The notes under the pieces: generated by a model
Told to the model about the DNA's origin: nothing
Database searches by the model: none
The model's input: only the letters and a program-made list of their open reading frames with translations
Origin: an uncultured Spartobacteria bacterium
Lineage (GTDB): Bacteria; Verrucomicrobiota; Verrucomicrobiia; Chthoniobacterales; Chthoniobacteraceae
DNA: 64,000 nt
Direction of reading: 5' to 3'
NCBI GenBank assembly: GCA_903919125.1
Contig: CAIXGS010000076.1
Location: 124,001 to 188,000, forward strand
Shown here: positions 7,951 through 17,831 of the stretch, in pieces
Numbering within the stretch: the stretch's first letter is position 1
How the letters are laid out: each line of letters starts with the position of its first letter
Position numbers and translations under genes: made by a program

Positions 7951-10272
7951 ATGACGCTCCAAGCCCAAATCCTGAAGCTGCTCGCCCATCCGGACTACCA
8001 ACCGCTAGAAAAAGTTGGCCTCTCGAAGCAACTCGGTATCGAGCCGGGCCAGCGCCGCCACCTGCGTGACGCCTTAGCGGAACTCGAGAGAGATGGACGG
8101 GTTGCGCGCATCCGCAAAAACTATTTTGTACTGCCCGTCACTGCCAACTTAGTCACGGGCACGATCCTGGCTTTTCCCAGCGGCAATGCGAAACTGATCC
8201 AAACAGACACGCAACAAGAGCTGTTTCTCTCTCCGGCAAATCTTGGTACCGCGATGCATGGGGACAAGGTGGTTGCGCGCATTGTCCACGAGGGACGGGA
8301 GCAACCACGCGAAGGAGCGAGCCCAGAGGGCCGCGTAGTGCGCATTTTGGAGCTGGCTAATGCGACCGTTGTCGGGACCGTCGCCGCGACCAAAGGCTTC
8401 CAATACGTCATCCCTGATGATCCCCGCCTCTGCCACGACATCTACCTGCGCAAAACGCAGCTTCCCCTCGCCCGCCCGCTGGAGGAAGGAGACAAAGTCG
8501 TGGTGCGGTTGGATCCTTGGGAATCGAGACATGTGAGTCCCGAAGGCGAAGTTGTAGAAGTTTTAGGAGGGAACCGGGAACCGGGAGTGGATCTTCTTTC
8601 CTTGATGCGGCGGTACAACTTGCCCGACCGTTTTCCAGACGAGGTCCAGGCGGAAGCGAAGGCCATTCCCGAAGTGGTGCCTCCGGCGGATCACGCGAAC
8701 AGAGAAGACATGCGCGTACAACCCGTCATCACCATTGATCCCGACGACGCTAAGGATTACGACGACGCCATCCACGTCGAACGCCGCTCCAACGCTTGGC
8801 GCTTGAGCGTCCACATCGCGGACGTCGCCCACTATGTAAGCCGCGGCACTGCTCTGGACAAGGAGGCGCGTCACCGAGGGAATTCGACTTACCTCGCAGG
8901 TCGCGTTATTCCGATGCTGCCCGAGCGTTTATCAAACGGAGTTTGCTCACTCAAACCAGGCGTAGATCGGCTGGCTTACTCCGCAATTTTGGACTTCGAC
9001 GCCGACGGGCAGTTCCGCTCCGCCCGCTTTGCGCGCACAGTAATACGAAGCATCGCACGGCTGACTTACCGCCAAGCATTCGCCATTTTAAATTACGACA
9101 CCCTGCACCGCACCGATCTACCCACGGTTCCGGAAGGCTCTCTTTGTTACACAAACCCAGCGGTTCAAGAGCGCGTGCATACGGCTTGGGAATTTGCGCA
9201 ACTGCTGCGAAAAAGACGATTTGAAGCAGGCTCTCTAGATCTCGATTTTCCAGAAGTGAAGGTCTGGCTGGATGCTGACGGCCGACCAGAACGCTTGGAA
9301 AAAATTGAGAACGATCCCTCCCATCAACTCGTGGAAGAGTGCATGCTTGCAGCGAACGAAGCCGTCGCAGCATCTTTAAAAAAATCCAAGGCTCCCACCG
9401 TCTACCGTGTCCACGAGGTGCCTGATCCAGATAAACTGCAAGAGTTTAGGGAGAAAGCACTGCACTACGGCTGCAAAATTGGGGATCTCACGCAGAGACG
9501 CGAAGTCCAAAAGTTATTGAAGATTATCCGAGGGAAGCCGGAGGAATATCTTCTAAAACTGGAGTTTCTAAAAAGTCTCAAACGGGCCGCCTACGGAGTG
9601 CTACCTCTCGGACATTACGGGCTCGCCAAGGCCAACTACACGCACTTCACCAGCCCCATTCGCAGATACGCGGACTTGCTCGTGCACCGAGCTCTGGCTG
9701 GAGAATCGGGAGGACGCGCTGGGGACTTGGCTGCCACAGCGACCCACATTTCCACAACGGAACGGCAATCGGCTGAAGCCGAAAAGGATTCCGTGCAGCG
9801 GAAAAAAATGGAGTTTTTCGAGCGACAGTTACGCTCACGCAATCCGCAGGTTTTCAGCGCGGTAATTATCGATGTGCGCAGTCACGGGCTCGTACTTGAA
9901 CTACCCGATGTGCTTTTCACGGGGATGATTCATGTGAGCCGTTTGCCCGATGACTTTTACACCTTCGATCCAGTGCGCCTTCAATTCCGAGGCAAACGCA
10001 ACCGCAACGTGTTTGAACTAGGAGAGCGCCTTGAGGTGAGAGTGTGCCGCGTAGACACCTTTAAAAAACAGGTGGATTTTGAGATAGCCCAGCCGCAAAC
10101 AGCCTCTGGGAGGAAGACGGAGCCTGAGGCCAAGCAAAGGAACAATGGGAAGCGACCCGGGCGAGAACAGGCCCACCAAAAACGAAATCCTTCCGGCGCC
10201 AAATCTGGAAAAAAGGCTAAGGCAACCAAAAAGGACGCAGGCTCCAGAGCTCCCAAACGCCGCAGACGGTAG
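7951..10272 (+). CDS. rnr: Ribonuclease R
   Basis: A 773-residue processive 3'-to-5' exoribonuclease that degrades structured RNA. Order of domains: an N-terminal winged-helix segment (about 1-60), two cold-shock barrels (about 63-125 and 138-205), the RNB catalytic domain (about 250-585) with the acidic motif DPDDAKDYDD at 263-272 and the block FTSPIRRYADLLVHRAL, then an S1 barrel (about 635-715). The last 55 residues are a Lys/Arg-rich tail, as in enterobacterial RNase R, where it helps with duplex RNA. The ATG at 7951 has no Shine-Dalgarno sequence. The stop codon TAG is directly followed by the ATG of rlmH, so the two are likely co-translated. Confidence 0.97.
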   Translation: MTLQAQILKLLAHPDYQPLEKVGLSKQLGIEPGQRRHLRDALAELERDGRVARIRKNYFVLPVTANLVTGTILAFPSGNAKLIQTDTQQELFLSPANLGTAMHGDKVVARIVHEGREQPREGASPEGRVVRILELANATVVGTVAATKGFQYVIPDDPRLCHDIYLRKTQLPLARPLEEGDKVVVRLDPWESRHVSPEGEVVEVLGGNREPGVDLLSLMRRYNLPDRFPDEVQAEAKAIPEVVPPADHANREDMRVQPVITIDPDDAKDYDDAIHVERRSNAWRLSVHIADVAHYVSRGTALDKEARHRGNSTYLAGRVIPMLPERLSNGVCSLKPGVDRLAYSAILDFDADGQFRSARFARTVIRSIARLTYRQAFAILNYDTLHRTDLPTVPEGSLCYTNPAVQERVHTAWEFAQLLRKRRFEAGSLDLDFPEVKVWLDADGRPERLEKIENDPSHQLVEECMLAANEAVAASLKKSKAPTVYRVHEVPDPDKLQEFREKALHYGCKIGDLTQRREVQKLLKIIRGKPEEYLLKLEFLKSLKRAAYGVLPLGHYGLAKANYTHFTSPIRRYADLLVHRALAGESGGRAGDLAATATHISTTERQSAEAEKDSVQRKKMEFFERQLRSRNPQVFSAVIIDVRSHGLVLELPDVLFTGMIHVSRLPDDFYTFDPVRLQFRGKRNRNVFELGERLEVRVCRVDTFKKQVDFEIAQPQTASGRKTEPEAKQRNNGKRPGREQAHQKRNPSGAKSGKKAKATKKDAGSRAPKRRRR

Positions 10273-10716
10273 ATGAACTTAAAAATCTTTGCCGTAGGAA
10301 AGCCGAAACTAGCGTTCGCAAAAACTGGTGTGGAAGAATACACGGGGCGCCTGCGTCCGTGGGTAGGAGGCACATTAGAATTTGTGAAAGCAGGTTCGAA
10401 GGAGACGGAAAGCGCAACGCTTTTAGAACGCAGCGCAGGGTGCTTGCGGGTTGTCTTGGACGAGCGCGGGGAGGAAGTCACCAGTCGAGCTTTGGCGGGA
10501 CGAGTCACTCAATGGGAACAGGATGGCTCGGTGAAGACCGTCGCGATTTTAATCGGAGGCGCAAATGGCCACACAGCAGAGTTGCGGTCGGCCGCGCATT
10601 GGACCTGGTCGCTAAGCAAGCTCACACTTCAGCACGAAATGGCACTCGTGCTTGTGCTGGAACAACTCTACCGCGCCTACACGATCAAAGCTGGAACTCC
10701 CTACCATCGGGATTAA
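10273..10716 (+). CDS. rlmH: 23S rRNA (pseudouridine-1915-N3) methyltransferase
   Basis: A 147-residue SPOUT-fold methyltransferase that modifies pseudouridine 1915 of helix 69 in the large ribosomal subunit. The knot region shows the family blocks IGGANGHTAELR (SAM site), LSKLTLQHEMA and LEQLYRAYTIKAGTPYHRD at the C-terminus. The usual Arg in the block after LQHEM is Ala here (HEMALVLVLEQ rather than HQLVRVILAEQ), a mild deviation. It begins at the base after the rnr stop codon, which suggests coupling with rnr. The downstream neighbour is convergent, 38 bases away. Confidence 0.94.
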   Translation: MNLKIFAVGKPKLAFAKTGVEEYTGRLRPWVGGTLEFVKAGSKETESATLLERSAGCLRVVLDERGEEVTSRALAGRVTQWEQDGSVKTVAILIGGANGHTAELRSAAHWTWSLSKLTLQHEMALVLVLEQLYRAYTIKAGTPYHRD

Positions 10717-10754
10717 ACACATCTCGTAAGCCAACCCCTCGTCCCGTGCGCGCG

Positions 10755-12035
10755 CTAGTCGTGACGCAACGCCTTCACTGGCTCCAAGCGTGCAGCAACC
10801 AACGCAGGCACAAGCGCTGCCAACGCACAAATGACAAACGCGCTAGTGCATATAATCGCTAAATCCTGCGGGATCAACTTCGCCGGAATTTCGTGAAACT
10901 GATAAACTCCAGGAGGGAAAATCTGGATGCCAATTTGTTCTGATAGCCAGTCTTTAAACTCATTGCGCCAACGCAATACAGCCAGACCCAATCCGACGCC
11001 AGTGATGTTTCCAAACGCTCCAACCACCATCCCCTGCGTCAGAAAAACCCACACGATCTGCGAGCGAGTCGCACCGAGTGCCTTCATGACACCAATTTCC
11101 CGAGTCTTCATCACCGTCACAGTAATGAGCGTGTTCATGATGCTGAACGCCGCCACAATCACGATAAACAGGAGCAAGAAAAACATCGTGTTCCGCTCCA
11201 AGCGAATCGCATCGAACATCTCGCGATTGAGATCCATCCAAGTCAGCACGAACAAATCGGGATTTTTCCTGCGGATTTTCACCGCCACTTCTTGCGCCAC
11301 ATTCGCGTCCTTCAGCCACACGCTCACGCCGTGCACCATGTCCCCTATGCCGTATAACTCCTGACCGATATGCAACGGCACCAACAACGTCTGCGAATCG
11401 TATCCATAACGCCCCGAGGAAAACAGCCCTGTGACCGTGAGTTCCGCAGGCAAAATTAGTGAGCGCAGTTTTTGAATAGCTTCTTTCGGATTCTTCGCCG
11501 ATTCCGCTTCATTCAACGCCTCCAACACTGGCCCAAAATCTTTGGCCGGATAAACCGTTATCTTATCCCCCACCATCAACCCGAGCTCCTTCGCCAAGTC
11601 CCCTCCCAATAGCGCCGAGTCGCCCGTCAACGTCGAGGTTCCAGCCACAACTGACCCCACCACTCCATCCCGCGCGCCCTCCGCCTCCGGATCCACCCCG
11701 CGGATCTGCGCCGAACGCACCGATCCCAACGCCGTTGAAAGTAGAACCGGCCCCTCCACAAAAGGAGCCGCGTTCACCACATCTTTGAACCCCGTGAGTT
11801 TCGCAGGCAAAGTGCGCCATTCCGGTAGAGGTCCGTTAATGACAATGTGCGGATCAAACCCAATCACTTTGTTGCGTAATTCCTGATCGAACCCAGTCAT
11901 TACAGAAATGACCAAAATCATCACCGCGATGCCCAACGTGACTCCGAGCACAGAGACTACTGTGATCACCGAGACGAAGGTGCGCTTGGGTTTAAGAAAA
12001 CGCAGCGCGAGAAAAAGACTAAAGGGCAATTGCAC
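10755..12035 (-). CDS. lolC: Lipoprotein-releasing ABC transporter permease (LolC/LolE family)
   Basis: A 426-residue inner-membrane protein that extracts lipoproteins for transfer to the outer membrane. It has one N-terminal membrane segment (about 20-47, after the typical LALRFLKPKRTFVSVIT), a periplasmic MacB-like core (about 48-270), and an FtsX domain with three membrane segments in the last 150 residues, preceded by the loop MKTREIGVMKALGAT. It ends with LEPVKALRHD, typical of the family. Whether it acts as LolC, LolE or the single LolF-type permease cannot be told; no second permease is in the window. The matching ATPase candidate (57231-57911) lies 45 kb away. Confidence 0.9.
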   Translation of the reverse strand: MQLPFSLFLALRFLKPKRTFVSVITVVSVLGVTLGIAVMILVISVMTGFDQELRNKVIGFDPHIVINGPLPEWRTLPAKLTGFKDVVNAAPFVEGPVLLSTALGSVRSAQIRGVDPEAEGARDGVVGSVVAGTSTLTGDSALLGGDLAKELGLMVGDKITVYPAKDFGPVLEALNEAESAKNPKEAIQKLRSLILPAELTVTGLFSSGRYGYDSQTLLVPLHIGQELYGIGDMVHGVSVWLKDANVAQEVAVKIRRKNPDLFVLTWMDLNREMFDAIRLERNTMFFLLLFIVIVAAFSIMNTLITVTVMKTREIGVMKALGATRSQIVWVFLTQGMVVGAFGNITGVGLGLAVLRWRNEFKDWLSEQIGIQIFPPGVYQFHEIPAKLIPQDLAIICTSAFVICALAALVPALVAARLEPVKALRHD

Positions 12036-12131
12036 TGCGAAGCATTGAGGGAAGGCGGGTAAAATGTCTAGTGCTCTGTAGCAGAGTTGAGCTCAAGACT
12101 CCGTCAACATTCCCAAATAAATTCCCAGCGC

Positions 12132-13199
12132 CTACGCCTCCACTCGATACGTCTGCAAGCTACCCCACGGCGGCCACGCGCCCTGTTTACGAACTCCCTG
12201 TCCGTGCGCTCCCGAGACTAGCAGCGTCCCGCCATCCTCTGTAAACCGCGCGTGCGTGATCCGTTTTTTCGTATCTAGCGATGTGACCAAGCTGCCGTCT
12301 GTCGCGGAAAAAAGGCCCGCATTCCAAGTGCCCTGCGCCTGCCGACCCGCCATAAAAAAGTGCGTCCCAGCCGGGTGCCACGCAATACTTTCCATCAATC
12401 CGGCTCCCTGCAACGCATCCTTAATTTGATCCAAGCGCTCGCCTCGCGCCCAGTTCCAACGCTGCCACGTCATCTTGCCGTTACCCGCCATTGGGTCGCC
12501 CATGGGACCCATCCCGCAACACAATAAAACAGCGGCGTCCGGAGAAAAAGCTAAGCCGTAGATTCCGCCACAGTAATGGTGCGTCTTAGTCGTTCCCCAC
12601 GAAGTAAATTCGGGCGTTGTCCACTGCGACACGGGTTGCCCAGAAGCTGCGTCGTTCAAATTCCAGACACGAACCTCGCCCATCATATTAGCAGCAGCCA
12701 AGTGCCGGCCATCCGCACTAAACGCGCAACTGAGAACCGGAGGCGTGTGCCCAAAGGCCGCAACCAAGTCTCCACTGCCCGTATCGAACACCTTCACAGA
12801 AGGCTCGCTTTCCGCTGCTGGCTCGTACTTCCAGCCACCGGGAACATATTGTCCCGTAGTGGTCGCAACTCGCGATCCATCCGGAGAAAGCGCCATTTGC
12901 CAGCTCCAAAAACTATGCGCTTTGAGCCGACGCCAACACCGACCACTTGCCAGATCGTGCCACAAAAGCATCCCGTCGTACCCTGCGGAAATCAGAGTCT
13001 GGTTATCAGGCAATAGCACACAACCACTCGCGTAAGATTGATGCGCCCCTTCCAACGCTTCGGTTTGGCCAGTCGCGACGTCCACCGTGTACACGTGGCC
13101 ATCCACGCACGCAGCGAATGCGCGCGAACCATCCGAGGTGAAGTCGAGACCGAGAACCCCCGTGGCAAGTTTATGGTCGTGAGTAAGAGTAAGCTTCAT
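12132..13199 (-). CDS. WD40 repeat protein of module A
   Basis: A 355-residue beta-propeller protein with about six or seven WD40-like blades; clear blades read GHVYTVDVATGQ, YDGMLLWHDLASGR, SPDGSRVATTTG and MMGEVRVWNLND. No signal peptide or membrane segment is visible, so it is probably cytoplasmic, unlike its operon partners. It starts 3 bases after the DUF1501 stop codon and is the last gene of the three-gene module A. Propellers of this kind act as protein-binding platforms; no catalytic residues can be assigned. In module B the equivalent WD40 domain is fused to a secreted cytochrome protein. Confidence 0.85.
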   Translation of the reverse strand: MKLTLTHDHKLATGVLGLDFTSDGSRAFAACVDGHVYTVDVATGQTEALEGAHQSYASGCVLLPDNQTLISAGYDGMLLWHDLASGRCWRRLKAHSFWSWQMALSPDGSRVATTTGQYVPGGWKYEPAAESEPSVKVFDTGSGDLVAAFGHTPPVLSCAFSADGRHLAAANMMGEVRVWNLNDAASGQPVSQWTTPEFTSWGTTKTHHYCGGIYGLAFSPDAAVLLCCGMGPMGDPMAGNGKMTWQRWNWARGERLDQIKDALQGAGLMESIAWHPAGTHFFMAGRQAQGTWNAGLFSATDGSLVTSLDTKKRITHARFTEDGGTLLVSGAHGQGVRKQGAWPPWGSLQTYRVEA

Positions 13200-13202
13200 G
13201 GT

Positions 13203-14540
13203 TCACGCAAGCAGCTCGCGAATCGGCGCGGTCTTGTTTTCAACGCGGTGAAACGTCGGCATTCCGGGGAGATCATACTCGCCGTTGGGATCAATCCCCA
13301 AAGCAGTAAAGATCGTAGCAAACAGATTTTGTTCGTTGTACGGCTTTTCTGAAACGTCCACTCCATCCACGTCGGTGGCACCAGTCACGACGCCGCGTTT
13401 GAGGCCGCACCCAGTCATCATCATACTCCACGCGTTCGGATAATGGTCGCGACCCCTCGCCGGATTCAGCCAAGGCGTGCGCCCGAACTCGCCCATCGCA
13501 ATCACAAGCGTCGAATCCAAAAGGCCGCGCTCTTCGAGGTCGTTGACCAAATGAAACAACACTCGGTCAAGCTCTGGAACCAGCATCTGGTGGATCTCGT
13601 GCTGAAACACATGGTTGTCCCAGTTCATCCCGTTGGCCACCATCACAAAAGGCGCCCCGTTTTCCACCAAGTGCCGCGCCATGAGCGAGTGCTGGGCGAA
13701 ACTACCCGGACCATACCGTTCGCGATCTTTTGCGGGGAGTTTGTTTACGTCAAAAAGATCGGCACTCGCCGTCATTCCTTTCATGCGCTCAAACGCGGCG
13801 TTCTGGCCTCGCGCAATGCCGCTACGGCGGTCCCTTTCGAACTTCGATGTCAGGAATTTTCGCAACAACTCACGAGACTCTTTGTCATCTGGGGATAGCC
13901 CCTCGGTCGCCGCCCCAAGCAATTGTGTGTAATCGCCCCCCAGGCGCACGGGTGCGTGCTCCGCCCCCAACCAACCCGCCCAATTTCCAGCTTTGAACGA
14001 CTCAAATTCATTGCCCCCGGGAATGGGATCCAGCAGCACAAAATTTGGAATCTTCGCGTCCAACTGACCCATCGCTTGGGAAAGCGAACTCCCCAGCGTA
14101 GGTCGCGTGAAACCGGCTCTATCCGGATTGCCGCGCTGCAACAAATTGATCGCCTGCAGATGCTCCGACTGCGTCGTCTTCATGCTACGGACGACATTCA
14201 GTTTGTTAGCGATGCGCGCACAATTCGGAAGCAGTGAGGAAAAATGGACTCCTGGAATCGCCGTGGAGATGCTCCCAAAAGGGCCGCCTGTAGGACGCCC
14301 AGGCTTGGGATCCCATGTCTCAAACTGACTGGGCGCACCACATAACCAAAGCAGGATACAGTGCTTTTGCGCCTTCTTGGTTTCTGCTGCAAAAACGGGA
14401 TTTTCAAACAGTCCGGTAAAACTCGAAACGCTTGCCAATGCACCACCGGTAAGCCCCTTCAAAAAAAGGCGGCGATGCAAAAGATGCTCATCGACGCGGC
14501 ATCCTCCGGGAAGTCCTTGAATGGGATCCTTAAACATCAT
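13203..14540 (-). CDS. DUF1501 protein of module A (sulfatase-fold, Tat signal)
   Basis: A 445-residue protein of the DUF1501 family, which belongs to the alkaline phosphatase/sulfatase superfamily but lacks a known substrate. The twin-arginine motif HRRLFLKG (Arg23, Arg24) and a following hydrophobic stretch ending near FAAET predict Tat export. Conserved family blocks are ILLWLCGAPSQFETWDPKPG (about 63-82), GEFGRTPWLNPARGRDHYP near residue 355 and the last segment with PIRELLA. The start overlaps the stop of the upstream cytochrome gene (TGATG), so translation is coupled. The metal-binding Asp/His of true sulfatases are only partly recognisable (GRDH). Function unknown; family members almost always sit next to DUF1549/DUF1553 genes, as here. 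Confidence 0.92.
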   Translation of the reverse strand: MMFKDPIQGLPGGCRVDEHLLHRRLFLKGLTGGALASVSSFTGLFENPVFAAETKKAQKHCILLWLCGAPSQFETWDPKPGRPTGGPFGSISTAIPGVHFSSLLPNCARIANKLNVVRSMKTTQSEHLQAINLLQRGNPDRAGFTRPTLGSSLSQAMGQLDAKIPNFVLLDPIPGGNEFESFKAGNWAGWLGAEHAPVRLGGDYTQLLGAATEGLSPDDKESRELLRKFLTSKFERDRRSGIARGQNAAFERMKGMTASADLFDVNKLPAKDRERYGPGSFAQHSLMARHLVENGAPFVMVANGMNWDNHVFQHEIHQMLVPELDRVLFHLVNDLEERGLLDSTLVIAMGEFGRTPWLNPARGRDHYPNAWSMMMTGCGLKRGVVTGATDVDGVDVSEKPYNEQNLFATIFTALGIDPNGEYDLPGMPTFHRVENKTAPIRELLA

Positions 14541-16417
14541 CAGGGCATGGTTAAAAATTCAGCGCTGCTAAGAAGCGCCCACAGCAAATCGCGCACCGCC
14601 TCGCTGTGACGGCCTTGGCGACTAGATAAAAAAGCGATCGATTGCCCCGCTTCAACTGCGTCTGGTGAACGACCGTAGACTGCAAGAAACGCCTCCTGGA
14701 CGCAGGTGGCGGGTTCGGTGATCGCCGTCAAACGCTCCAACGTGCCGCCTGGAGTTGGCTTGAGAACTTGCGCAATGGTCGGCGCGTTTGTGAAAAACTG
14801 CGCCTGCTGAAATGACGCACTGTAGTCTCGTGGTAACACGTCGGGCACGGCTCCTACCGTTGCACGGCGCAAGGGTTCATCGTCTGGAGCAAACCCCGCA
14901 GCGATCCTCCACGAGCGGGCGATCTGCTCACCGGTAAGCGGCCGCTCGATGGCGCACGCGAACGTCTCAGGAGGTGCCTCGCCCGCACCTAGAGCGTACG
15001 CACGAGTCAGCAAAATTCCTCGCACGAACCGACGAATATCGTAACCGCTCGCGGAAAAATCACGGGTAAGCCACTCGAGTAATTCAGGGTGACTGGGAAC
15101 ATTGCGCGCGTTGATTTCATCAGCTGGATTCACTATCCCACGCCCCAGTAACGCAGCCCACATTTTATTCACAAAAGCCCTTGCCAACAATGGGTTATCT
15201 TGTGTCGCAACATCCGCAAAAGCTTCCCTTCGCGAGTATTTTGGCACACGCACTTTTGCCTTCGGATCGACATACTTATCGTCGCTATCCTCCTCTTTTT
15301 TATCACCCGAAGGCCACGTCTCCGGCAGCGAACGCCCGCTTAAAAGAGTGACGACGGCGGGCTGCGATTCCTTCTTTAGGTTCGTAAAATTCGCAAAGCC
15401 GCCAATCGCCGACTCCGCCACGCCGGTAGTTCCTTCCACGTTTTTACACCTGGAAAATGCCGCCACCAAACCCCAGTAATGCGCCTGCTTTATCTCCCTC
15501 GCCAGCGGATGGTCGTGGCACTGGGCGCAATCAATTCTTGTCCCATACACCATCGGTGCCACCGCCTCGGCAATCGCCTGATGCTCATTTTTACGTTCGT
15601 AAAGAAACCACGTCGCCCCCTTGTCTTCGGGTGTCTGAGGGCGAGCGCTCAGGACAGCGTGAACGGTTTCGTTCCATGGTCTGTTGGTGCGGAAAGAGGA
15701 TTCCAAAAAGGTCCACCACCCGTTTTGCCTGCGCTTATCCTCCTGCCCCGCCCGCTTGGCTCGCCCCATGAGAAAGACGTCCCAGAGCTCGCGCATCCGA
15801 ACCGCATATTCGTTGGACGAAAGTAATCGATCCACCAACACGCCTCTCCGAGTGGATTCAGGTGCCGCAAGAAACTCCGTCATTTCGTTCGCTGTGGGAA
15901 TACGGCCCGCCACATCCAAAGTGACACGCCGACACCAAACTGCATCGGCAAGGGACGGCGCAGGCGTTATCCCACGCTGAGTCCAACCCTCAGCGATCAG
16001 CACGTTCACAGCCTCGGTTACCGAACTAAATTGCCGCTCGGCTTGGGTCTTCCCCACCTCTGGTGGCGCAACAATCATCGCGGCGATCCACTCTCGAATC
16101 GTCTCGCGCTCCGACTGGGAAAGCTGCTTTTTAGGCGGCATGTGCGCCTCTACTCCTTCTGCGAGCTTGAGAAAAAGCGGGCTCTCCTCCGGCTTACCCG
16201 GCACCACTACCACTCCGTCATCGCCGCCCTTGAGCACAGCCTGCGGGGTATCCAGTTCCAAGCCGCCTTTCTGCTCAATTGGACCGTGACATTTGACGCA
16301 CTGCACGTCGAGTAGCGCCTGCACTTTACCCGTCCACAAGCGCCCTGCATCCGCCGCCAGAGCCGCAGGTGCACAGGCGAGAGCGAGCGATAAAAGGGTC
16401 AGAAATCGGGTGGACAT
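14540..16417 (-). CDS. Cytochrome PSCyt1 - DUF1549 - DUF1553 protein of module A
   Basis: A 625-residue secreted protein and the first gene of module A. A signal peptide (residues 1-22) is followed by a c-type cytochrome domain with haem motif CVKCH (40-44) and a possible distal Met93 in HMPPKK. Then come a DUF1549 domain (about 135-330), which contains a second haem-type motif CAQCH (297-301), and a DUF1553 domain (about 395-620) with the block FVNKMWAALLGRGIVNP. These proteins are abundant in Planctomycetota and Verrucomicrobiota. A redox role is inferred from the haem motifs; the substrate is unknown. The DUF1501 gene follows with overlapping stop and start codons. The aldo/keto reductase gene lies 114 bases upstream on the same strand and is probably separate. 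Confidence 0.92.
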   Translation of the reverse strand: MSTRFLTLLSLALACAPAALAADAGRLWTGKVQALLDVQCVKCHGPIEQKGGLELDTPQAVLKGGDDGVVVVPGKPEESPLFLKLAEGVEAHMPPKKQLSQSERETIREWIAAMIVAPPEVGKTQAERQFSSVTEAVNVLIAEGWTQRGITPAPSLADAVWCRRVTLDVAGRIPTANEMTEFLAAPESTRRGVLVDRLLSSNEYAVRMRELWDVFLMGRAKRAGQEDKRRQNGWWTFLESSFRTNRPWNETVHAVLSARPQTPEDKGATWFLYERKNEHQAIAEAVAPMVYGTRIDCAQCHDHPLAREIKQAHYWGLVAAFSRCKNVEGTTGVAESAIGGFANFTNLKKESQPAVVTLLSGRSLPETWPSGDKKEEDSDDKYVDPKAKVRVPKYSRREAFADVATQDNPLLARAFVNKMWAALLGRGIVNPADEINARNVPSHPELLEWLTRDFSASGYDIRRFVRGILLTRAYALGAGEAPPETFACAIERPLTGEQIARSWRIAAGFAPDDEPLRRATVGAVPDVLPRDYSASFQQAQFFTNAPTIAQVLKPTPGGTLERLTAITEPATCVQEAFLAVYGRSPDAVEAGQSIAFLSSRQGRHSEAVRDLLWALLSSAEFLTMP

Positions 16418-16531
16418 GTCGGGATGAAAGGCAACTCCTCACGAACCGTAATCTTAGAAGTTAGACTCATGAGACTACGCGATGGCCCTTCCCTCTCCGA
16501 GCCGAATACACGCTCGGCAGTTGGTTTAAAT

Positions 16532-17446
16532 TTATGGAATAGGATGCCCCTTCGCTGCCGTCCACAGTGCGTACCAATCCTCGCGCTCGAGTCTTAATTT
16601 TGTCGCCGCCGCAGCAGCTCGAATCCGCTCGGGCTTGTGCGTGCCGATCACCGGAAGCGCCCCTACGGGATGCGCAAGAATCCATGCGTAAGCAAGTTGA
16701 TCAAGCGTAGCCCCGTCGTATTTTCCAGACAATTCCCGCCCAAGTGCCTGCAAACGTTGACTGGCCGCATGTGAGGTGTCCCACAACAAAGCCCTCGCAA
16801 GCGGGCTCCACGCCATCGGCCGGTAGCCATGCTGTTGGGCATGATCAAAGATGCCGTCGTAGACCGGATCCATGTGTAGCAAACTAAACTCCACCTGGTT
16901 AGTCACCAATGGTTTCAGCATCCGTGAATTCAGCGCGTCAAACTGTGTAACGCTGTAATTGGACACACCCGCGTGACGAATTTTACCGGCTTTGAGCAGC
17001 CGGTTCAGCCCCTCGGCCGTTTCGTCCACTGATGCGAGCCAATCGGGTCGATGCACCAACAAAAGATCTAGGTAATCCGTTCCGAGAAACCGGAGCGACT
17101 TCTCGGCACTTTTCACGATTCGCTCGGCCGTTGCATTATAAAAAGCGGTCTTGCGGTCAGGATGAAATTCGCACGGCACGTATATCCCGCACTTACTCAC
17201 AATTTGAAGTCGCTGGCGCAGAGAACGATCCACTGCCATAGCCGCCCCTAGAGCCTCCTCTACGCGGTACGCGCCGTAAATTTCGGCCGTATCCACCGTG
17301 GTGATGCCCACCTCTTCGCAGACTCGCAAGCGACTGTTCAACCCTTCGGCTGTGCGCGTGGCAGGATCATCCAGAACTCGCCATGTACCGAACACCAAAC
17401 GCGAGAACTCTGGGCCGTTGGAAGAAAGAGAAACTTTGGGAACCAT
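16532..17446 (-). CDS. Aldo/keto reductase (YdhF-like)
   Basis: A 304-residue NADPH-dependent oxidoreductase with a TIM-barrel fold. The catalytic tetrad is visible: Asp and Tyr in DTAEIYG (about 52-58), Lys in VSKCGIY (about 89) and His in LLVHRPD (about 136). The family blocks IRHAGVSNYS, NQVEFSLLH and the C-terminal PVIGTHKPERIR are present. The overall pattern resembles E. coli YdhF. The physiological substrate is unknown. It lies 92 bases downstream of the DUF2132 gene on the same strand and upstream of module A; no terminator was seen on either side. Confidence 0.92.
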   Translation of the reverse strand: MVPKVSLSSNGPEFSRLVFGTWRVLDDPATRTAEGLNSRLRVCEEVGITTVDTAEIYGAYRVEEALGAAMAVDRSLRQRLQIVSKCGIYVPCEFHPDRKTAFYNATAERIVKSAEKSLRFLGTDYLDLLLVHRPDWLASVDETAEGLNRLLKAGKIRHAGVSNYSVTQFDALNSRMLKPLVTNQVEFSLLHMDPVYDGIFDHAQQHGYRPMAWSPLARALLWDTSHAASQRLQALGRELSGKYDGATLDQLAYAWILAHPVGALPVIGTHKPERIRAAAAATKLRLEREDWYALWTAAKGHPIP

Positions 17447-17538
17447 CAGAGGCCAAGTAAATCACGCATGGCCGCCCAAAATCAATCAAAGCAATACGAC
17501 GAGGGACAAATGAATTGAAAGCAGCCAGCCTCGCTGAA

Positions 17539-17760
17539 TCACTCCGAAAAAGTCCATACGTAAAGGTCTTCAACTTTCTTCCTCGCCCAAGGCGTCTTGC
17601 GCAGAAAAGTGAGACTCGATTTAACGCTCGGCTCCCAATTGAAACAACGAATGTCAATCCGCTGCCCCAACTCTTCCCAACCGTAGTGGGCCACCAAGGC
17701 CAAGAGGACTTTCTCCAAAGTAATCCCGTGCAACAAATCATTAGGGTGGGCTTGTGACAT
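17539..17760 (-). CDS. DUF2132 (VF530-type) small protein
   Basis: A 73-residue protein matching the VF530/DUF2132 family over its whole length: [26 protein letters not shown] is followed by [27 protein letters not shown]. The family is small, helical and suspected to bind DNA from structure; its role is not established. It is divergent from a 29-residue basic peptide gene 71 bases away, so the two could share a control region. Confidence 0.9.
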   Translation of the reverse strand: MSQAHPNDLLHGITLEKVLLALVAHYGWEELGQRIDIRCFNWEPSVKSSLTFLRKTPWARKKVEDLYVWTFSE

Positions 17761-17831
17761 TGCTCAGTTTAAAATGAAAATTAGAAATACGCTGGACTCC
17801 GAAAGAGACTGCGCCAATAGAGAAAGGGATT

